From Marinobacterium nitratireducens (lineage in GTDB: Bacteria; Pseudomonadota; Gammaproteobacteria; Pseudomonadales; Balneatricaceae), in assembly GCF_014645375.1 (NCBI RefSeq), contig NZ_BMLT01000004.1, positions 370,773-434,772 on the forward strand: 64,000 nucleotides of DNA. The letters are read 5' to 3'. The notes under the pieces were generated by a model, which saw nothing but the letters and a program-made list of their open reading frames with translations, was not told the origin of the DNA and did not search any database. The number at the start of each line of letters is the position of its first letter. The stretch's first letter is position 1. A program made the position numbers and the translations under genes. Shown here piece by piece: positions 1 to 8,701 of the stretch.

Positions 1-1
1 C

Positions 2-172
2 GGCGACAGCATCACCCGAACCGGCATTTCAAACGGCCATCAGCAAACCCACCTCTGGCATCACGCCGGGACAATACAGGAACGGTATCCTCAGGGGTTG
101 AGACGCCTGCGCAAGATCGTCCAAGCCCGCAGCCTCCCCGGCTCCTATACTGGATTGCGCATTCAACTTTGA
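2..172 (+). CDS. possible 3' end of an unidentified gene (partial)
   Basis: A reading frame is open from the window edge to a TGA at 170-172, giving 56 residues that end in GSYTGLRIQL. It stops 9 bases before azlC, a spacing that would suit an upstream cotranscribed gene such as a regulator. The composition looks protein-like (RRLRKIVQARSLPG), but no domain can be recognised in such a short tail and other frames across this stretch are also open. It could be the end of a real gene or chance. Confidence 0.35.
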   Translation, partial: GDSITRTGISNGHQQTHLWHHAGTIQERYPQGLRRLRKIVQARSLPGSYTGLRIQL

Positions 173-181
173 CGGAACCCC

Positions 182-898
182 ATGACACCCGCACGACTCT
201 TCCTGACCGGTGCCCGAGACACCTTGCCCCTTATTCTCGCGGCGATTCCCTTCGGCATCGTTTACGGCGCCCTGGCCATGAACAACGGTCTGTCCGAATG
301 GGCGACGCTGGCGATTTCGCTGTTCGTTTTCGCAGGCTCCGCGCAGTTCATCGCCGTCACCCTGGTCGCCAGCGCCGCCGCCCTGCCGGTGATACTGCTG
401 ACCGTTTTCGTCGTCAACCTGCGGCACATGCTCTACGCCGCCAGCCTGATGCCCTGGGTCAGCGGCCTGCCGCAGCGGCTGCGGGCACAGATGGCCTTCT
501 GGCTGACCGACGAAACCTACGCGGTGGTCACCAACCGCATCGGCCAGGACCCGGAGCTGAAAGGCCTGCCCTGGTATTACTGCGGCTCGGGGCTGGCGAT
601 GTACGGCAACTGGGTATTCTGCACCTGGCTCGGCATCAGCCTTGGGCAGCAGATTCCGAACCTGACCGACTGGGGGCTGGACGTCGCCATGGTGGTCGCG
701 TTCATCGGCATCGTGGTGCCGGCGCTGCAGAGTCGTGCCCAGTGGGCCTGCGCCCTCTGCGCCGGCGTCTGCGCACTGCTGACCCATGACTGGCCGCACC
801 AGAGCGGTCTGTTGTTCACCGCCCTGGTGGCCATCACCATCGGCGTGGTGCTGGAGCGCCGGGCGGCCAGCAATACACGGGAGACGTCGTATGAATGA
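182..898 (+). CDS. azlC: AzlC family branched-chain amino acid permease subunit
   Basis: The 238-residue protein is a hydrophobic inner-membrane protein with several predicted helices and AzlC-like stretches such as IPFGIVYGALAMNNGLSEWA and FAGSAQFIAVTLVASAAALP, followed by NLRHMLYAASLMP. In the AzlCD family the large subunit works with the small AzlD subunit in export of branched-chain amino acids or analogues. The next gene is azlD and overlaps it by 8 bases, so the two are translationally coupled. Its position next to the valine operon fits a role in balancing branched-chain amino acids, although the substrate here is inferred. The start has no strong Shine-Dalgarno; the ATG was chosen because the first helix begins shortly after it. 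Confidence 0.9.
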   Translation: MTPARLFLTGARDTLPLILAAIPFGIVYGALAMNNGLSEWATLAISLFVFAGSAQFIAVTLVASAAALPVILLTVFVVNLRHMLYAASLMPWVSGLPQRLRAQMAFWLTDETYAVVTNRIGQDPELKGLPWYYCGSGLAMYGNWVFCTWLGISLGQQIPNLTDWGLDVAMVVAFIGIVVPALQSRAQWACALCAGVCALLTHDWPHQSGLLFTALVAITIGVVLERRAASNTRETSYE

Positions 899-1205
899 AG
901 CACTGCTGATCGCGGGTATGGCGCTGCTCACTTTCGGTCCGCGATACCTGCCGCTGGCGCTGGCGGGACGGGTGAGGATTCCACCGCTGCTGGAACAGGC
1001 GCTGCGCTTCGTGCCGATTGCGGTTCTCAGCGCCATCATCGCCCAGACCACGCTGGTGCGGAACGGTGAGATCGACGCCAGCCCCGGCAATCCCTATTTG
1101 CTCGCGGCCGTCGCAGCCGGCGTAACCGCGTATTTCAGCCGACAGCTGTTCGCCACCGTGGCGGTGGGACTGCTGGTGTACGCAGCTGCACGCTGGCTGC
1201 TGTAA
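891..1205 (+). CDS. azlD: AzlD family branched-chain amino acid transport subunit
   Basis: This 104-residue protein begins MNEALLIAGMALLTFGPRYL and has about four hydrophobic segments, the usual size and build of AzlD. It contains the family's RYLPLALAGR and LRFVPIAVLSAIIAQ-type motifs. Its ATG lies inside the last codons of azlC (8-base overlap), which argues for a two-subunit complex made in fixed ratio. A longer upstream extension of the frame (from 786) runs through azlC in another frame and is rejected. Function as the small subunit of a branched-chain amino acid exporter is from family knowledge. Confidence 0.88.
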   Translation: MNEALLIAGMALLTFGPRYLPLALAGRVRIPPLLEQALRFVPIAVLSAIIAQTTLVRNGEIDASPGNPYLLAAVAAGVTAYFSRQLFATVAVGLLVYAAARWLL

Positions 1206-1274
1206 GCCCGGTTATCCACTATCCTCGTCGGCCTCATCTGCAGAACGGGGATACGATTCGGCACCCTGGAACCC

Positions 1275-1346
1275 GGTGGCGTTCGCTGCGCTCAGGCCAC
1301 CCTACGACAGCAGCTTCGCAATTCGCAGCGAGGCGCCGCTCCCACG
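1275..1346. repeat. remnants of dispersed repeats downstream of azlD
   Basis: The spacer between azlD and the convergent protease gene contains a short GGTGGCGTTCGCTGCGCTCA segment ending CCACCCTACG, and then a GCAGCGAGGCGCCGCTCCCA REP-like half. Both resemble the intergenic repeats seen many times elsewhere in the window. No gene is visible here. Confidence 0.5.
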
Positions 1347-1373
1347 TTTTCTGTCTGCGCCTCACGAAGCGTC

Positions 1374-1892
1374 TCAGTGCAGCCGCAGGGTCAGGGTATC
1401 GCCGCGCTGCACCAGCTCCAGATCCTTGATGAAGCTCATTCCCAGCAGCACCATATCCCCGGGCATGCCCGGGTTGATGTTACCCGGCACATCGTGCAAC
1501 CGAATGGAGCCCAGACGCACTTCGCTAAGGCGGGTATCGAAAACCGTGGCAACGCCATTGGCGGTGGTGACGCGGGACGCGAAACCCGGCTTCAGTCCCA
1601 GCCGCTGTGCCAGACCTTCCGGTACGCTGATACGGGTCGCGCCGGTATCGACCAGAAACTGAACCGGCTGACCGTTGATCAGTCCCGGCGCGATGTAGTG
1701 ACCTGCGCGATTACGCTGCAGCACCACCTCGGCCGGCCCTTCGCTGCTGATCGCGGCGAGCTCGCTATTGGGGTTGTACTGGCGCTCCAGCCAGAACTCG
1801 AAGCCTAGCACCAGCACGCCGAGCAACGACAACCAGGCGGCAAACCACATCAGGCGTCCGGCCCTGCGCGGACGATTGTCGGGAATATTCAT
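1374..1892 (-). CDS. membrane-anchored retropepsin-like aspartic protease (clan AA)
   Basis: The 172-residue product begins MNIPDNRPRRAGRLMW, has one hydrophobic anchor at about residues 13-32, and then a single retropepsin-like domain. The active-site motif is FLVDTGATRISVP and a second family block reads VLLGMSFIKDLELVQRGDTL. This is the layout of the TIGR02281-type bacterial aspartic proteases, which probably act as dimers since each chain supplies one DTG. The longer frame upstream starts at 2003; the internal start at 1892 was preferred because the extension is low-complexity and would displace the membrane anchor. Substrate is unknown. It is convergent with azlD and not obviously tied to its neighbours. 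Confidence 0.8.
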   Translation of the reverse strand: MNIPDNRPRRAGRLMWFAAWLSLLGVLVLGFEFWLERQYNPNSELAAISSEGPAEVVLQRNRAGHYIAPGLINGQPVQFLVDTGATRISVPEGLAQRLGLKPGFASRVTTANGVATVFDTRLSEVRLGSIRLHDVPGNINPGMPGDMVLLGMSFIKDLELVQRGDTLTLRLH

Positions 1893-2305
1893 GCCAGTAG
1901 AGGCAACTGAGCGCGGCAAAAGTTCAGCCCGGACCATTCGGCACCCCAAGGGCCTGACAAACAGCGAATTAAGCAAGGAACAGTCCAGAAGGGACGCCGG
2001 CACGATAAAAGCTGAAGCAATCTAATAAAGTCTGTTGAGAGCGATTCGTAGAAACGCTCAGTTTACAGGCCCAAACCCTCTAAATGCGGGCATATATCCC
2101 ATACAGGATCGAAGGCCGCATGCCTCACGCCGAATTATTGATGAATATTTCTAATCTATTTGCTGAAAAACTGTCGCTTGAGTCAACTCAGTGCTGTCCG
2201 TAAGATGGCGTCCATCAAATGATTGCTGAGCTCTTAGGAGCCGATGGTTTGGGGACCACGTCGAATTTGCAGGCAATCGAAACCGTGACACCGAGGCACA
2301 AAGTA
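1893..2305. other. 413-bp spacer between divergent genes
   Basis: This spacer must hold the promoters of the leftward protease gene and the rightward small gene. It is more AT-rich than the genes around it and contains an imperfect inverted repeat at about 2035-2060 (TGAGAGCGATT ... AAACGCTCA). No convincing coding frame or named regulatory element is seen. Confidence 0.4.
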
Positions 2306-2494
2306 ATGTTTCACGAATATCAGATTCAGCATTTCGCATCTGTTGGCGAAGTTAACGTGGAAAACCTGATCGCGGCCGCACGCTCCGAACGTGCCAAGAT
2401 CGTACGCGCTTTTCTGTCCAGGATTTTCCGCCGTCAGGCTCAGCCGGCATTCACCCAGCCGGCATTCACCCAGCCGGCACTGCAGGCCAGCTAA
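2306..2494 (+). CDS. small hypothetical protein with C-terminal peptide repeat
   Basis: The preferred start ATG at 2306 has a GAGG Shine-Dalgarno at 2293-2296 and gives 62 residues. The core (VENLIAAARSERAKIVRAFL followed by SRIFRR) is a charged amphipathic helix like those in short orphan proteins of Pseudomonas-like bacteria. The tail PAFTQPAFTQPAL is encoded by a 15-bp direct repeat at about 2448-2485, which may vary in copy number between strains. A strong terminator follows at 2545. A longer version starting at 2219 is possible but lacks a ribosome-binding site. Function is unknown. Confidence 0.6.
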   Translation: MFHEYQIQHFASVGEVNVENLIAAARSERAKIVRAFLSRIFRRQAQPAFTQPAFTQPALQAS

Positions 2495-2544
2495 GACGCT
2501 GCCCGAACCTCTTTATCGATTGACTTGTTGTTCTTGTGAACTTC

Positions 2545-2579
2545 GGCCGGCCCCGGAAACGGGTGTCCGGCCTTTTTTG
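2545..2579 (+). terminator. rho-independent terminator of the small gene
   Basis: GGCCGGCCCCG pairs with CGGGTGTCCGGCC around a GAAA loop and is followed by TTTTTTG. It lies about 50 bases after the stop of the small gene on the same strand. Confidence 0.8.
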
Positions 2580-2820
2580 TCGTCATCCCCGCGTAAGCGG
2601 GCAGCCAGCAGTTCCCGGTGTTTATGGATTTCCGCGTTCGCGGGAAAGACGTGCTTCTAAGGTGATCGAATTTCGAATGATGGCCGGCCGGTAACTTTCA
2701 CTGCACTTTCCCGCTAATCCGCGATGAACCTTTTTATTTGGCGAACTAACAGTTGTGAGTTCCCGGTGGACAGTTAAAGCGAGCCACCGGCACCCACTCG
2801 CCACTCGCCACTTGCCGGTG
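2580..2820. other. repeat-like spacer downstream of the mms operon
   Basis: The stretch opens with GTCATCCCCGCGTAAGCGGG, a common type of intergenic repeat, and near its end has ACTCGCCACTCGCCACTTGCC, a degenerate heptamer run. A short block at 2709-2730 (TCCCGCTAATCCGCGATGA) is similar to one at 39570-39590. No gene is seen. Confidence 0.4.
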
Positions 2821-3711
2821 TCATTCCTCACGATAGAGGTTCAGCACGCTGGAGAAGTCCAGAGCGCCATTGCCCTTGGCCTTGTGCAGACTGAACAGCG
2901 CGCGGGCCGCTGAGCCCATCGGTATCGGCGAGGCGCTCTGCTGGCTCAGTTCCATCGCCAGCCCCAGGTCCTTGAACATGAGGTTGGTCTGGAATCCGCC
3001 CTCGTAGTCACGCGACGCCGGCGCGCTTTCCATGACACCGGGCCAGGGGTTGTAGACGTTCAGCGCCCAGTTGCCGCCGGAACTCTGCTTCATGATTTCG
3101 GACAGCACGGCCGGGTCCAGGCCGTTCTTGACCCCCATGTTCAGCGCCTCGCAGGTACCGGTCATCAGAATCGCCAGCATCATGTTGTTGCAGGCCTTGG
3201 CGATCTGACCGGCGCCGTGATCGCCGGCATGGAAGATATTCTTGCCCATTTTTTCCAGCACCGGCCGGGCACGCCCGAACTGCTCGTCGGACGCGCCAAC
3301 CATAAAGCTCAGGGTGCCGGCCTGGGCGCCGCCCACACCGCCGGATACCGGCGCGTCGATAAAGTCGAGACCGCGGTCGGCGGCGGTTTTCGCCACCCGC
3401 TTGGCCACTTCCGCCTCGATGGTCGAGCAGTCGATGATCAGCGCGCGGGGGTCGATGGCGTCGAGCAGCGGCTCGGCGCCGGATACGTAAAGGCTTTCGA
3501 CATGCACCCCGGCCGGCAGCATGGAGATGACGAATTCCGCCTCTCTGACGGCGTCGACAGCGCTGGCCGCCTGCACGCAGCCTTCTTCGACGGCATGGGC
3601 AAGCGCCTGCTCCGACAGGTCGAAGGCCTGTACCCGATGCCCGGCCGCGGCCAGGTTGTGGGCCATGGGGCCACCCATGTTGCCCAGTCCGATAAATGCG
3701 ATCGTAGCCAT
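2821..3711 (-). CDS. mmsB: 3-hydroxyisobutyrate dehydrogenase
   Basis: MmsB oxidises 3-hydroxyisobutyrate to methylmalonate semialdehyde with NAD in the distal valine pathway. The 296-residue protein has the beta-hydroxyacid dehydrogenase pattern: dinucleotide motif GLGNMG at residues 8-13, the substrate signature DAPVSGGVGGAQAGTL from residue 119, and catalytic Lys172 in GAGQIAKACNNMM. Length matches the family (about 296-300). It is the last gene of a leftward operon whose five enzymes cover isobutyryl-CoA to propionyl-CoA; the gap to the preceding hydrolase gene is 80 bases. Start ATG at 3711 has an AAGGATAAT-type ribosome site upstream. Confidence 0.95.
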   Translation of the reverse strand: MATIAFIGLGNMGGPMAHNLAAAGHRVQAFDLSEQALAHAVEEGCVQAASAVDAVREAEFVISMLPAGVHVESLYVSGAEPLLDAIDPRALIIDCSTIEAEVAKRVAKTAADRGLDFIDAPVSGGVGGAQAGTLSFMVGASDEQFGRARPVLEKMGKNIFHAGDHGAGQIAKACNNMMLAILMTGTCEALNMGVKNGLDPAVLSEIMKQSSGGNWALNVYNPWPGVMESAPASRDYEGGFQTNLMFKDLGLAMELSQQSASPIPMGSAARALFSLHKAKGNGALDFSSVLNLYREE

Positions 3712-3791
3712 GATTATTATCCTTCTTGTTCGCGGAGCCCAACGTCTGACAGCGCCGGGCGCCGGTTGATGTTTAGCAGGCTGTTACGGCT

Positions 3792-4892
3792 TCACAGATC
3801 CGCCAGCGGGTTGTCGTCCCATGGGCTGGCGAACAGCCCGGCAAGAACGTTTTCATCGACCTCGCCCACCGACTTGAAAGTCCAGTCCGGGTTGTTGTCC
3901 TTGTCGATCAGGAGCGCGCGCACGCCTTCGCGCACTTCCCGGTAACGGCAGCACTGTACCGACAGCTCGAATTCCCGCTGAAACACCTCGCGCAGCGACA
4001 GATGACGGCAGCGCCCGAGCTGCTCGGCGATCAGCCTGAGCGACAGCGGACTGCCGTTGCGTACCGCCTTCTGCGCGCGCCTGACCCACTTGTCCTCGGT
4101 ATCGAGGGCCAGCAGCGCCGCGACCACGTCCTCCACGCTGTCGTGATCGGTCAGGGTGCGAACCAGGTCGAAGTGATCGCGAATCGGCGACGCCATCCCG
4201 GCAAACGCCGGCCGCGACTCGCTCTCGAGTTCGCGCAGGACCCGGCTGACGGTACCGCCGGCATCGCGGGACCAGTCCTCGGCGGCCAGCCGGCCCACCA
4301 GACCGTCGCGCAGATCGGCGCGCACCGCCCGGTCGGCAAGCCCCAGGAACAGCGCATCGCGGGCATTGACCGGATTGCCGGTGAGGCCGAGGAACAAACC
4401 AGTGCCGCCGGGCATGCGGTTGAGGAACCAGCTGCCGCCGACATCCGGGTAAAGGCCGATGGTCACCTCAGGCATCGCCAGGTGGGAGGTTTCGGTGACC
4501 ACCCGGTGGCTGCAGCCGTTCATCAACCCCATGCCACCGCCCATGACGATACCGCTGCCCCAGCAGATGACCGGCTTGGCATAGGTGTGCAGGCAGTAAT
4601 CCAGCCGGTACTCGCGGCCGAAGAACTGCTCGAGAAAATCCGCGTCACCGCCGGACATTGCCTTGTACAGATTGACGATATCGCCGCCGGCACAGAACGC
4701 CTTGCTGCCCTCGCTGTCGAGCAGCACCGCCACCACGCGCTTATCATCACGCCAGCGGTCGAGCTGCGGCTGGATCAGGTCGATCATCTCCAGCGTCAGC
4801 GAATTGAGCGAACGTTCGGCGTTAAGGCGGATCTCGCCGATCAGGTGACCGTCGGCGGTCGGATGTTCGGTAAAAAGTACGGCGCTCATCAT
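3792..4892 (-). CDS. 3-hydroxyisobutyryl-CoA hydrolase (crotonase fold)
   Basis: The 366-residue protein carries an N-terminal crotonase core with KAFCAGGDIVNLYKA and the block MPEVTIGLYPDVGGSWFLN, plus the longer C-terminal region typical of HIBCH enzymes rather than simple hydratases (which are about 260 residues). It releases free 3-hydroxyisobutyrate from its CoA thioester so that MmsB can oxidise it. It lies 6 bases downstream of the hydratase gene on the same strand, in the correct pathway order. An annotation as a generic enoyl-CoA hydratase/isomerase is the only likely alternative. Confidence 0.9.
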   Translation of the reverse strand: MMSAVLFTEHPTADGHLIGEIRLNAERSLNSLTLEMIDLIQPQLDRWRDDKRVVAVLLDSEGSKAFCAGGDIVNLYKAMSGGDADFLEQFFGREYRLDYCLHTYAKPVICWGSGIVMGGGMGLMNGCSHRVVTETSHLAMPEVTIGLYPDVGGSWFLNRMPGGTGLFLGLTGNPVNARDALFLGLADRAVRADLRDGLVGRLAAEDWSRDAGGTVSRVLRELESESRPAFAGMASPIRDHFDLVRTLTDHDSVEDVVAALLALDTEDKWVRRAQKAVRNGSPLSLRLIAEQLGRCRHLSLREVFQREFELSVQCCRYREVREGVRALLIDKDNNPDWTFKSVGEVDENVLAGLFASPWDDNPLADL

Positions 4893-4898
4893 GCCTCC

Positions 4899-5675
4899 TC
4901 AGCGGTTTTTCCATTCGGGCTTGCGCTTTTCGAGGAAGGCGTTGACCCCTTCGCGCTGATCCTCGCTGTGGAACAGGTCGACAAACAGCTCGCGCTCGAG
5001 AATGTAGCCCTGATCCAGCGGACGGCTGCGGCTCGACTGTACCAGTGTTTTACAGGCCGCCACCGCCACGGGGCTCTGCGCAGCGACCTGCTCCGCCAGC
5101 TGCAGCGCGCGCTCCAGCGCCTGTCCCTGTGGGACCACCTCCTCCACCAGGCCGATCTTCTCGGCGCAGGCGGCATCGATACGCTCGCCGCAGAGGATCA
5201 TGCGCTTGGCCCAGCCTTCTCCCACCAGCAGCGCCAGGTTCTGGGTGCCGCCGGCGCAGGGCAGCAGGCCGACCTTGGCTTCCGGCAGTGCCATCTGCGC
5301 CTGCGCTTCGGCGATGCGGATATCGCAGGCCAGCGCGACCTCGAGACCGCCACCCATGGCGAAACCGTTGATCGCCGCGATCGAGACGCCGCGAAACCGG
5401 CTCAGGGTTTCGAAGGCTTCTCCGAAGCGGCGCGCCATATCGCGCGCCACGGCGAGATCGCCGTCGGCGAACAGCTTGAGATCGGCGCCGGCGGAAAAGA
5501 ACTTCTCCCCCTGCCCGGTCAGCACCAGCGCGTAGATATCGCGGTCGGCGTTCAGTGCTTCCACCAGCGCCTTCAGCTCGCCGAGGCTCGCCGCAGTCCA
5601 GGTGTTGGCCGGCGGGTTGTTCATGGTCACCAGCGCCACATGGCCCCGACGATCGCAAATCAAAGCGTCACTCAT
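4899..5675 (-). CDS. enoyl-CoA hydratase (methacrylyl-CoA hydratase role)
   Basis: This 258-residue crotonase has the oxyanion-hole motif KFFSAGADLKLFADGDLAV and the active-site block MALPEAKVGLLPCAGGTQNL, with the usual short C-terminal helix ending KRKPEWKNR. In this operon it would hydrate methacrylyl-CoA to 3-hydroxyisobutyryl-CoA. Substrate preference is inferred from position between the acyl-CoA dehydrogenase and the HIBCH-type hydrolase; the family alone does not fix it. Start ATG at 5675 has an AGGAGAGACAGG ribosome site. Confidence 0.9.
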   Translation of the reverse strand: MSDALICDRRGHVALVTMNNPPANTWTAASLGELKALVEALNADRDIYALVLTGQGEKFFSAGADLKLFADGDLAVARDMARRFGEAFETLSRFRGVSIAAINGFAMGGGLEVALACDIRIAEAQAQMALPEAKVGLLPCAGGTQNLALLVGEGWAKRMILCGERIDAACAEKIGLVEEVVPQGQALERALQLAEQVAAQSPVAVAACKTLVQSSRSRPLDQGYILERELFVDLFHSEDQREGVNAFLEKRKPEWKNR

Positions 5676-5853
5676 CCTGTCTCTCCTGTTAATCTCGCGT
5701 GCAACCAGGCTCCCTACCTATATGCACGTCGCGTCAAAGAAACGGGCGCAGGTGCGCGTACATATTGGTTTCTGTGACGCTCGCATTGTCCTGCGGCCGG
5801 TGATGAAGCCTCTTTGCTTCATGAATTAATCCTCCGGATTAATACCGCTGCAT

Positions 5854-7011
5854 TCAAAGCAGTTCGGCCGCGCCTTCGCTCAGCAGCCGGCGCGAGATGA
5901 TCAGTCGCATCACTTCGTTGGTGCCTTCGAGTATGCGGTGCACACGGCTGTCGCGCAGATAGCGCTCCAGCGGATACTCCTTGATATAGCCGTTACCGCC
6001 GAACAGCTGCAGCGCCTCGTCGCAGACCCGGTAACCGACGTCGGTGGCGAATCGCTTGGCCATGGCGCAGTAGGTGGTGGCATCGCCGTGCCCGTTGTCG
6101 AGCTTGCTGGCGGCAAGACGCACCATCTGGCGCGCGGCGACGAGTTCGGTCGCCATATCGGCGAGCTTGAACTGCAGCGCCTGAAAATCCGCCAGCCGCT
6201 TGCCGAACTGGCGACGCTCGAGCATGTAATCGCGCGCCTCGTTAAGCGCCTGCTGGGCGGTGCCGAGCGAACAGGTGGCGATGTTCAGACGACCGCCGTC
6301 GAGCCCCTTCATCGCCAGCTTGAAGCCCTCGCCTTCGCTGGCGAGCAGATTGCCCACCGGGACTTTCACGTCCTCGAAGGTAATCATGCGCGTCGGCTGA
6401 CAGTTCCAGCCCAGCTTGTCTTCCTTGCGACCGTAGGAAATACCGGCGCTGTCGGCGTCGATCACCAGCGCCGAGATGCCCGACGCACCCTCGCCGCCGG
6501 TCCGGGCCATCACCACCAGCACATCGGTACTGCCGGCGCCGGAGATGAAACACTTGCTGCCGTTGACGATGTAGTGGTCGCCATCGCGGCGGGCGCTGGT
6601 TTTCAGCGAGGCGGCATCGGAGCCGGCATTGGGCTCGGTGAGGCAGTAGGAGCCGAGCTTGACGCCGCTGGCCAGCTCACCGGCATAGCGGTCGCGAACC
6701 AGGTCGCTGCCGAAAGTCGCCACCATCCAGGTCACCATATTGTGGATCGTCAGATAGGCGGTGGTGGAGGTACAGCCCATGGCCAGCTGCTCGAAAATGA
6801 TATGGGAGTCGAGCCGGCTCAGACCCATGCCGCCATGCTCCTGCGCGGTATACAGGCTGCAGAAGCCGAGCTCGCCGGCCTTCTTCAGCACATCTACCGG
6901 AAAGTGCGCCTGCTGGTCCCATTCGGCGGCATGGGGTGCCAGTTCGTTTTCGGCGAAAGCCCGCGCCATGTCGGCGAAGGCCACCTGATCTTCATTCAGT
7001 TCAAAGTCCAT
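5854..7011 (-). CDS. acyl-CoA dehydrogenase (isobutyryl-CoA dehydrogenase role)
   Basis: The 385-residue FAD enzyme has the acyl-CoA dehydrogenase signatures CLTEPNAGSDAASLKTSA and QLFGGNGYIKEYPLERYLRD, and near its end RILEGTNEVMR. The Glu at about residue 362 sits where short/medium-chain dehydrogenases place their catalytic base, unlike the isovaleryl-CoA enzyme at 25947, which has Ala there. It would convert isobutyryl-CoA to methacrylyl-CoA, passing electrons to ETF. It is the second gene of the operon, 60 bases after mmsA. A 178-base gap separates it from the hydratase gene downstream. Confidence 0.92.
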   Translation of the reverse strand: MDFELNEDQVAFADMARAFAENELAPHAAEWDQQAHFPVDVLKKAGELGFCSLYTAQEHGGMGLSRLDSHIIFEQLAMGCTSTTAYLTIHNMVTWMVATFGSDLVRDRYAGELASGVKLGSYCLTEPNAGSDAASLKTSARRDGDHYIVNGSKCFISGAGSTDVLVVMARTGGEGASGISALVIDADSAGISYGRKEDKLGWNCQPTRMITFEDVKVPVGNLLASEGEGFKLAMKGLDGGRLNIATCSLGTAQQALNEARDYMLERRQFGKRLADFQALQFKLADMATELVAARQMVRLAASKLDNGHGDATTYCAMAKRFATDVGYRVCDEALQLFGGNGYIKEYPLERYLRDSRVHRILEGTNEVMRLIISRRLLSEGAAELL

Positions 7012-7071
7012 AGCTATTACCCCGGTCCGAATAGCGGGGGAAGGCGATACCCTCCCCCGTACTCTAGTGTA

Positions 7072-8565
7072 TTACTTCAGCGCGATGGTCATGTTCGGAC
7101 CCGAGGCGATATCGTCCTCGAACCAGCGCGCGGTCACGGTCTTGGTCTCGGTATAGAATTTGACCGCCTGCTTGCCGTAGGCGTGCTGGTCACCGTAGAA
7201 GGACTTGCGCCAGCCGGTGAAGGAGAAGAACGGCAGCGGCACCGGCACCGGCACGTTGATGCCGACCTGACCGACCTGGATCTCGTGCTGATACTTGCGC
7301 GCGGCGGCACCGGAGGCGGTGAAGATAGAGGTGCCGTTGCCGTAAGGGTTCTCGTTGATCAGCCTGATTGCCTCGTCGAGGGTCTCGGCTTCGATGGCGA
7401 CCAGCACCGGACCGAAGATTTCCTCGCGGTATATCGACATCTCGGGCGTGACCCTGGTGAACAGCGTCGGCCCGACCCAGTTGCCGTCCGGCGCGTCCGG
7501 TACCACGCACTCACTGCCATCGAGCAGGCACTCGGCGCCGGCTTCCTTGCCTTCCTGGATAAACCGCAGCACGCGCTCCTTGGCCTGGGGGTTGATCAGC
7601 GGACCGTAGCCGGCTTCCGGATCGTTCCACAGTCCCGGGCGCACCTGGGCCATCGCCTCGCGCAGTTCCGGAATCCACTTGCGCGACTCGCCAACGAACA
7701 CCGCGACCGAGATCGCCATGCAACGCTGGCCGCCGGCGCCGACCGAAGCGCCGACCAGGTTGTTGATCACCTGCTGCTTCTGGGCGTCGGGCATGATCAC
7801 CATATGATTCTTGGCGCCGGCAAAAGCCTGAACGCGCTTCATGTTGTCGGTGCCGGTACGGTAGATATGCTCACCGACTGCGACGGAGCCGACGAAGGAG
7901 ATCGCCGGAATATCCGGATGGTGCAGCAGCTGATCGACCTGCTCCTTGCCGCCGTGAATCACCTGCAGCAGACCGTCCGGCGCGCCGGCTTCCCGGAACA
8001 GCTCGGCCAGACGCATCGGCGTCAGCGGATCCTGCTCCGACGGCTTCAGCACGAAGGTGTTGCCGCAGGCAATCGCCATCGGAAACATCCACAGCGGAAT
8101 CATGGCCGGGAAGTTGAACGGTGTGATGCCGGCGCAAACGCCGAGCGGCTGGGTGTAGCTGTAGCAGTCGATCTTGCGGGCGACGTTCTCGACCGTTTCG
8201 CCCATCGACAGCGAGGCGATATTGCAGGCGTGCTCGACGACCTCGATACCGCGCCAGACATCCCCCCTGGCGTCTTCGAAGGTCTTGCCGGTCTCTTTCG
8301 CCAGGATGGTGGCGATCTCGTCGTGGTTGTCCTTCAGCAGTGCCTGGTAGCGCAGCATCAGGCGGGCGCGCTCGGAGACCGGCGTTTCCTTCCAGCTCTC
8401 GAACGCCGCCTTGGCGCTGGCCACGGCGCGATCGACCTCGGCTTCGGTGGCGCAGGGGACCTGCGCGATTACCGCCTGGGTCGCCGGATCGGTCACCGGA
8501 ATCAGATTCCGGCTTTCGCTCTGGATCATCTCGCCGCCGATCAGAAGGGGGACAGTCTGTGTCAT
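7072..8565 (-). CDS. mmsA: methylmalonate-semialdehyde dehydrogenase (CoA-acylating)
   Basis: MmsA converts methylmalonate semialdehyde to propionyl-CoA and CO2 using NAD and CoA. The 497-residue protein has aldehyde dehydrogenase landmarks: [14 protein letters not shown] at about 147, [12 protein letters not shown] at about 224, and catalytic Cys282 in [15 protein letters not shown], the form specific to the CoA-acylating MmsA family. The size matches. It is the first gene of the leftward valine operon and is divergent from mmsR, whose product is the expected activator. The spacer to mmsR is 136 bases. Confidence 0.96.
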   Translation of the reverse strand: MTQTVPLLIGGEMIQSESRNLIPVTDPATQAVIAQVPCATEAEVDRAVASAKAAFESWKETPVSERARLMLRYQALLKDNHDEIATILAKETGKTFEDARGDVWRGIEVVEHACNIASLSMGETVENVARKIDCYSYTQPLGVCAGITPFNFPAMIPLWMFPMAIACGNTFVLKPSEQDPLTPMRLAELFREAGAPDGLLQVIHGGKEQVDQLLHHPDIPAISFVGSVAVGEHIYRTGTDNMKRVQAFAGAKNHMVIMPDAQKQQVINNLVGASVGAGGQRCMAISVAVFVGESRKWIPELREAMAQVRPGLWNDPEAGYGPLINPQAKERVLRFIQEGKEAGAECLLDGSECVVPDAPDGNWVGPTLFTRVTPEMSIYREEIFGPVLVAIEAETLDEAIRLINENPYGNGTSIFTASGAAARKYQHEIQVGQVGINVPVPVPLPFFSFTGWRKSFYGDQHAYGKQAVKFYTETKTVTARWFEDDIASGPNMTIALK

Positions 8566-8701
8566 TGCTCGTCACCTGCTTATCATTGTTTTTGGGGTTG
8601 CTGAATTTGTAACACAGCCCCGGACCGGCACGGATTGATAATCTTGCGCACTTGATGGACTATATTGCTGAAGAGTACAGGATTACCCCTAGGCATGCAG
8701 C

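Noticed and set aside
5938-8604. Very long open frame (888 codons) on the + strand opposite mmsA and the acyl-CoA dehydrogenase gene
   Set aside because: It is antisense to genes with clear motifs, has an alanine/arginine/histidine-rich composition and no domain. Long antisense frames are expected in GC-rich DNA.
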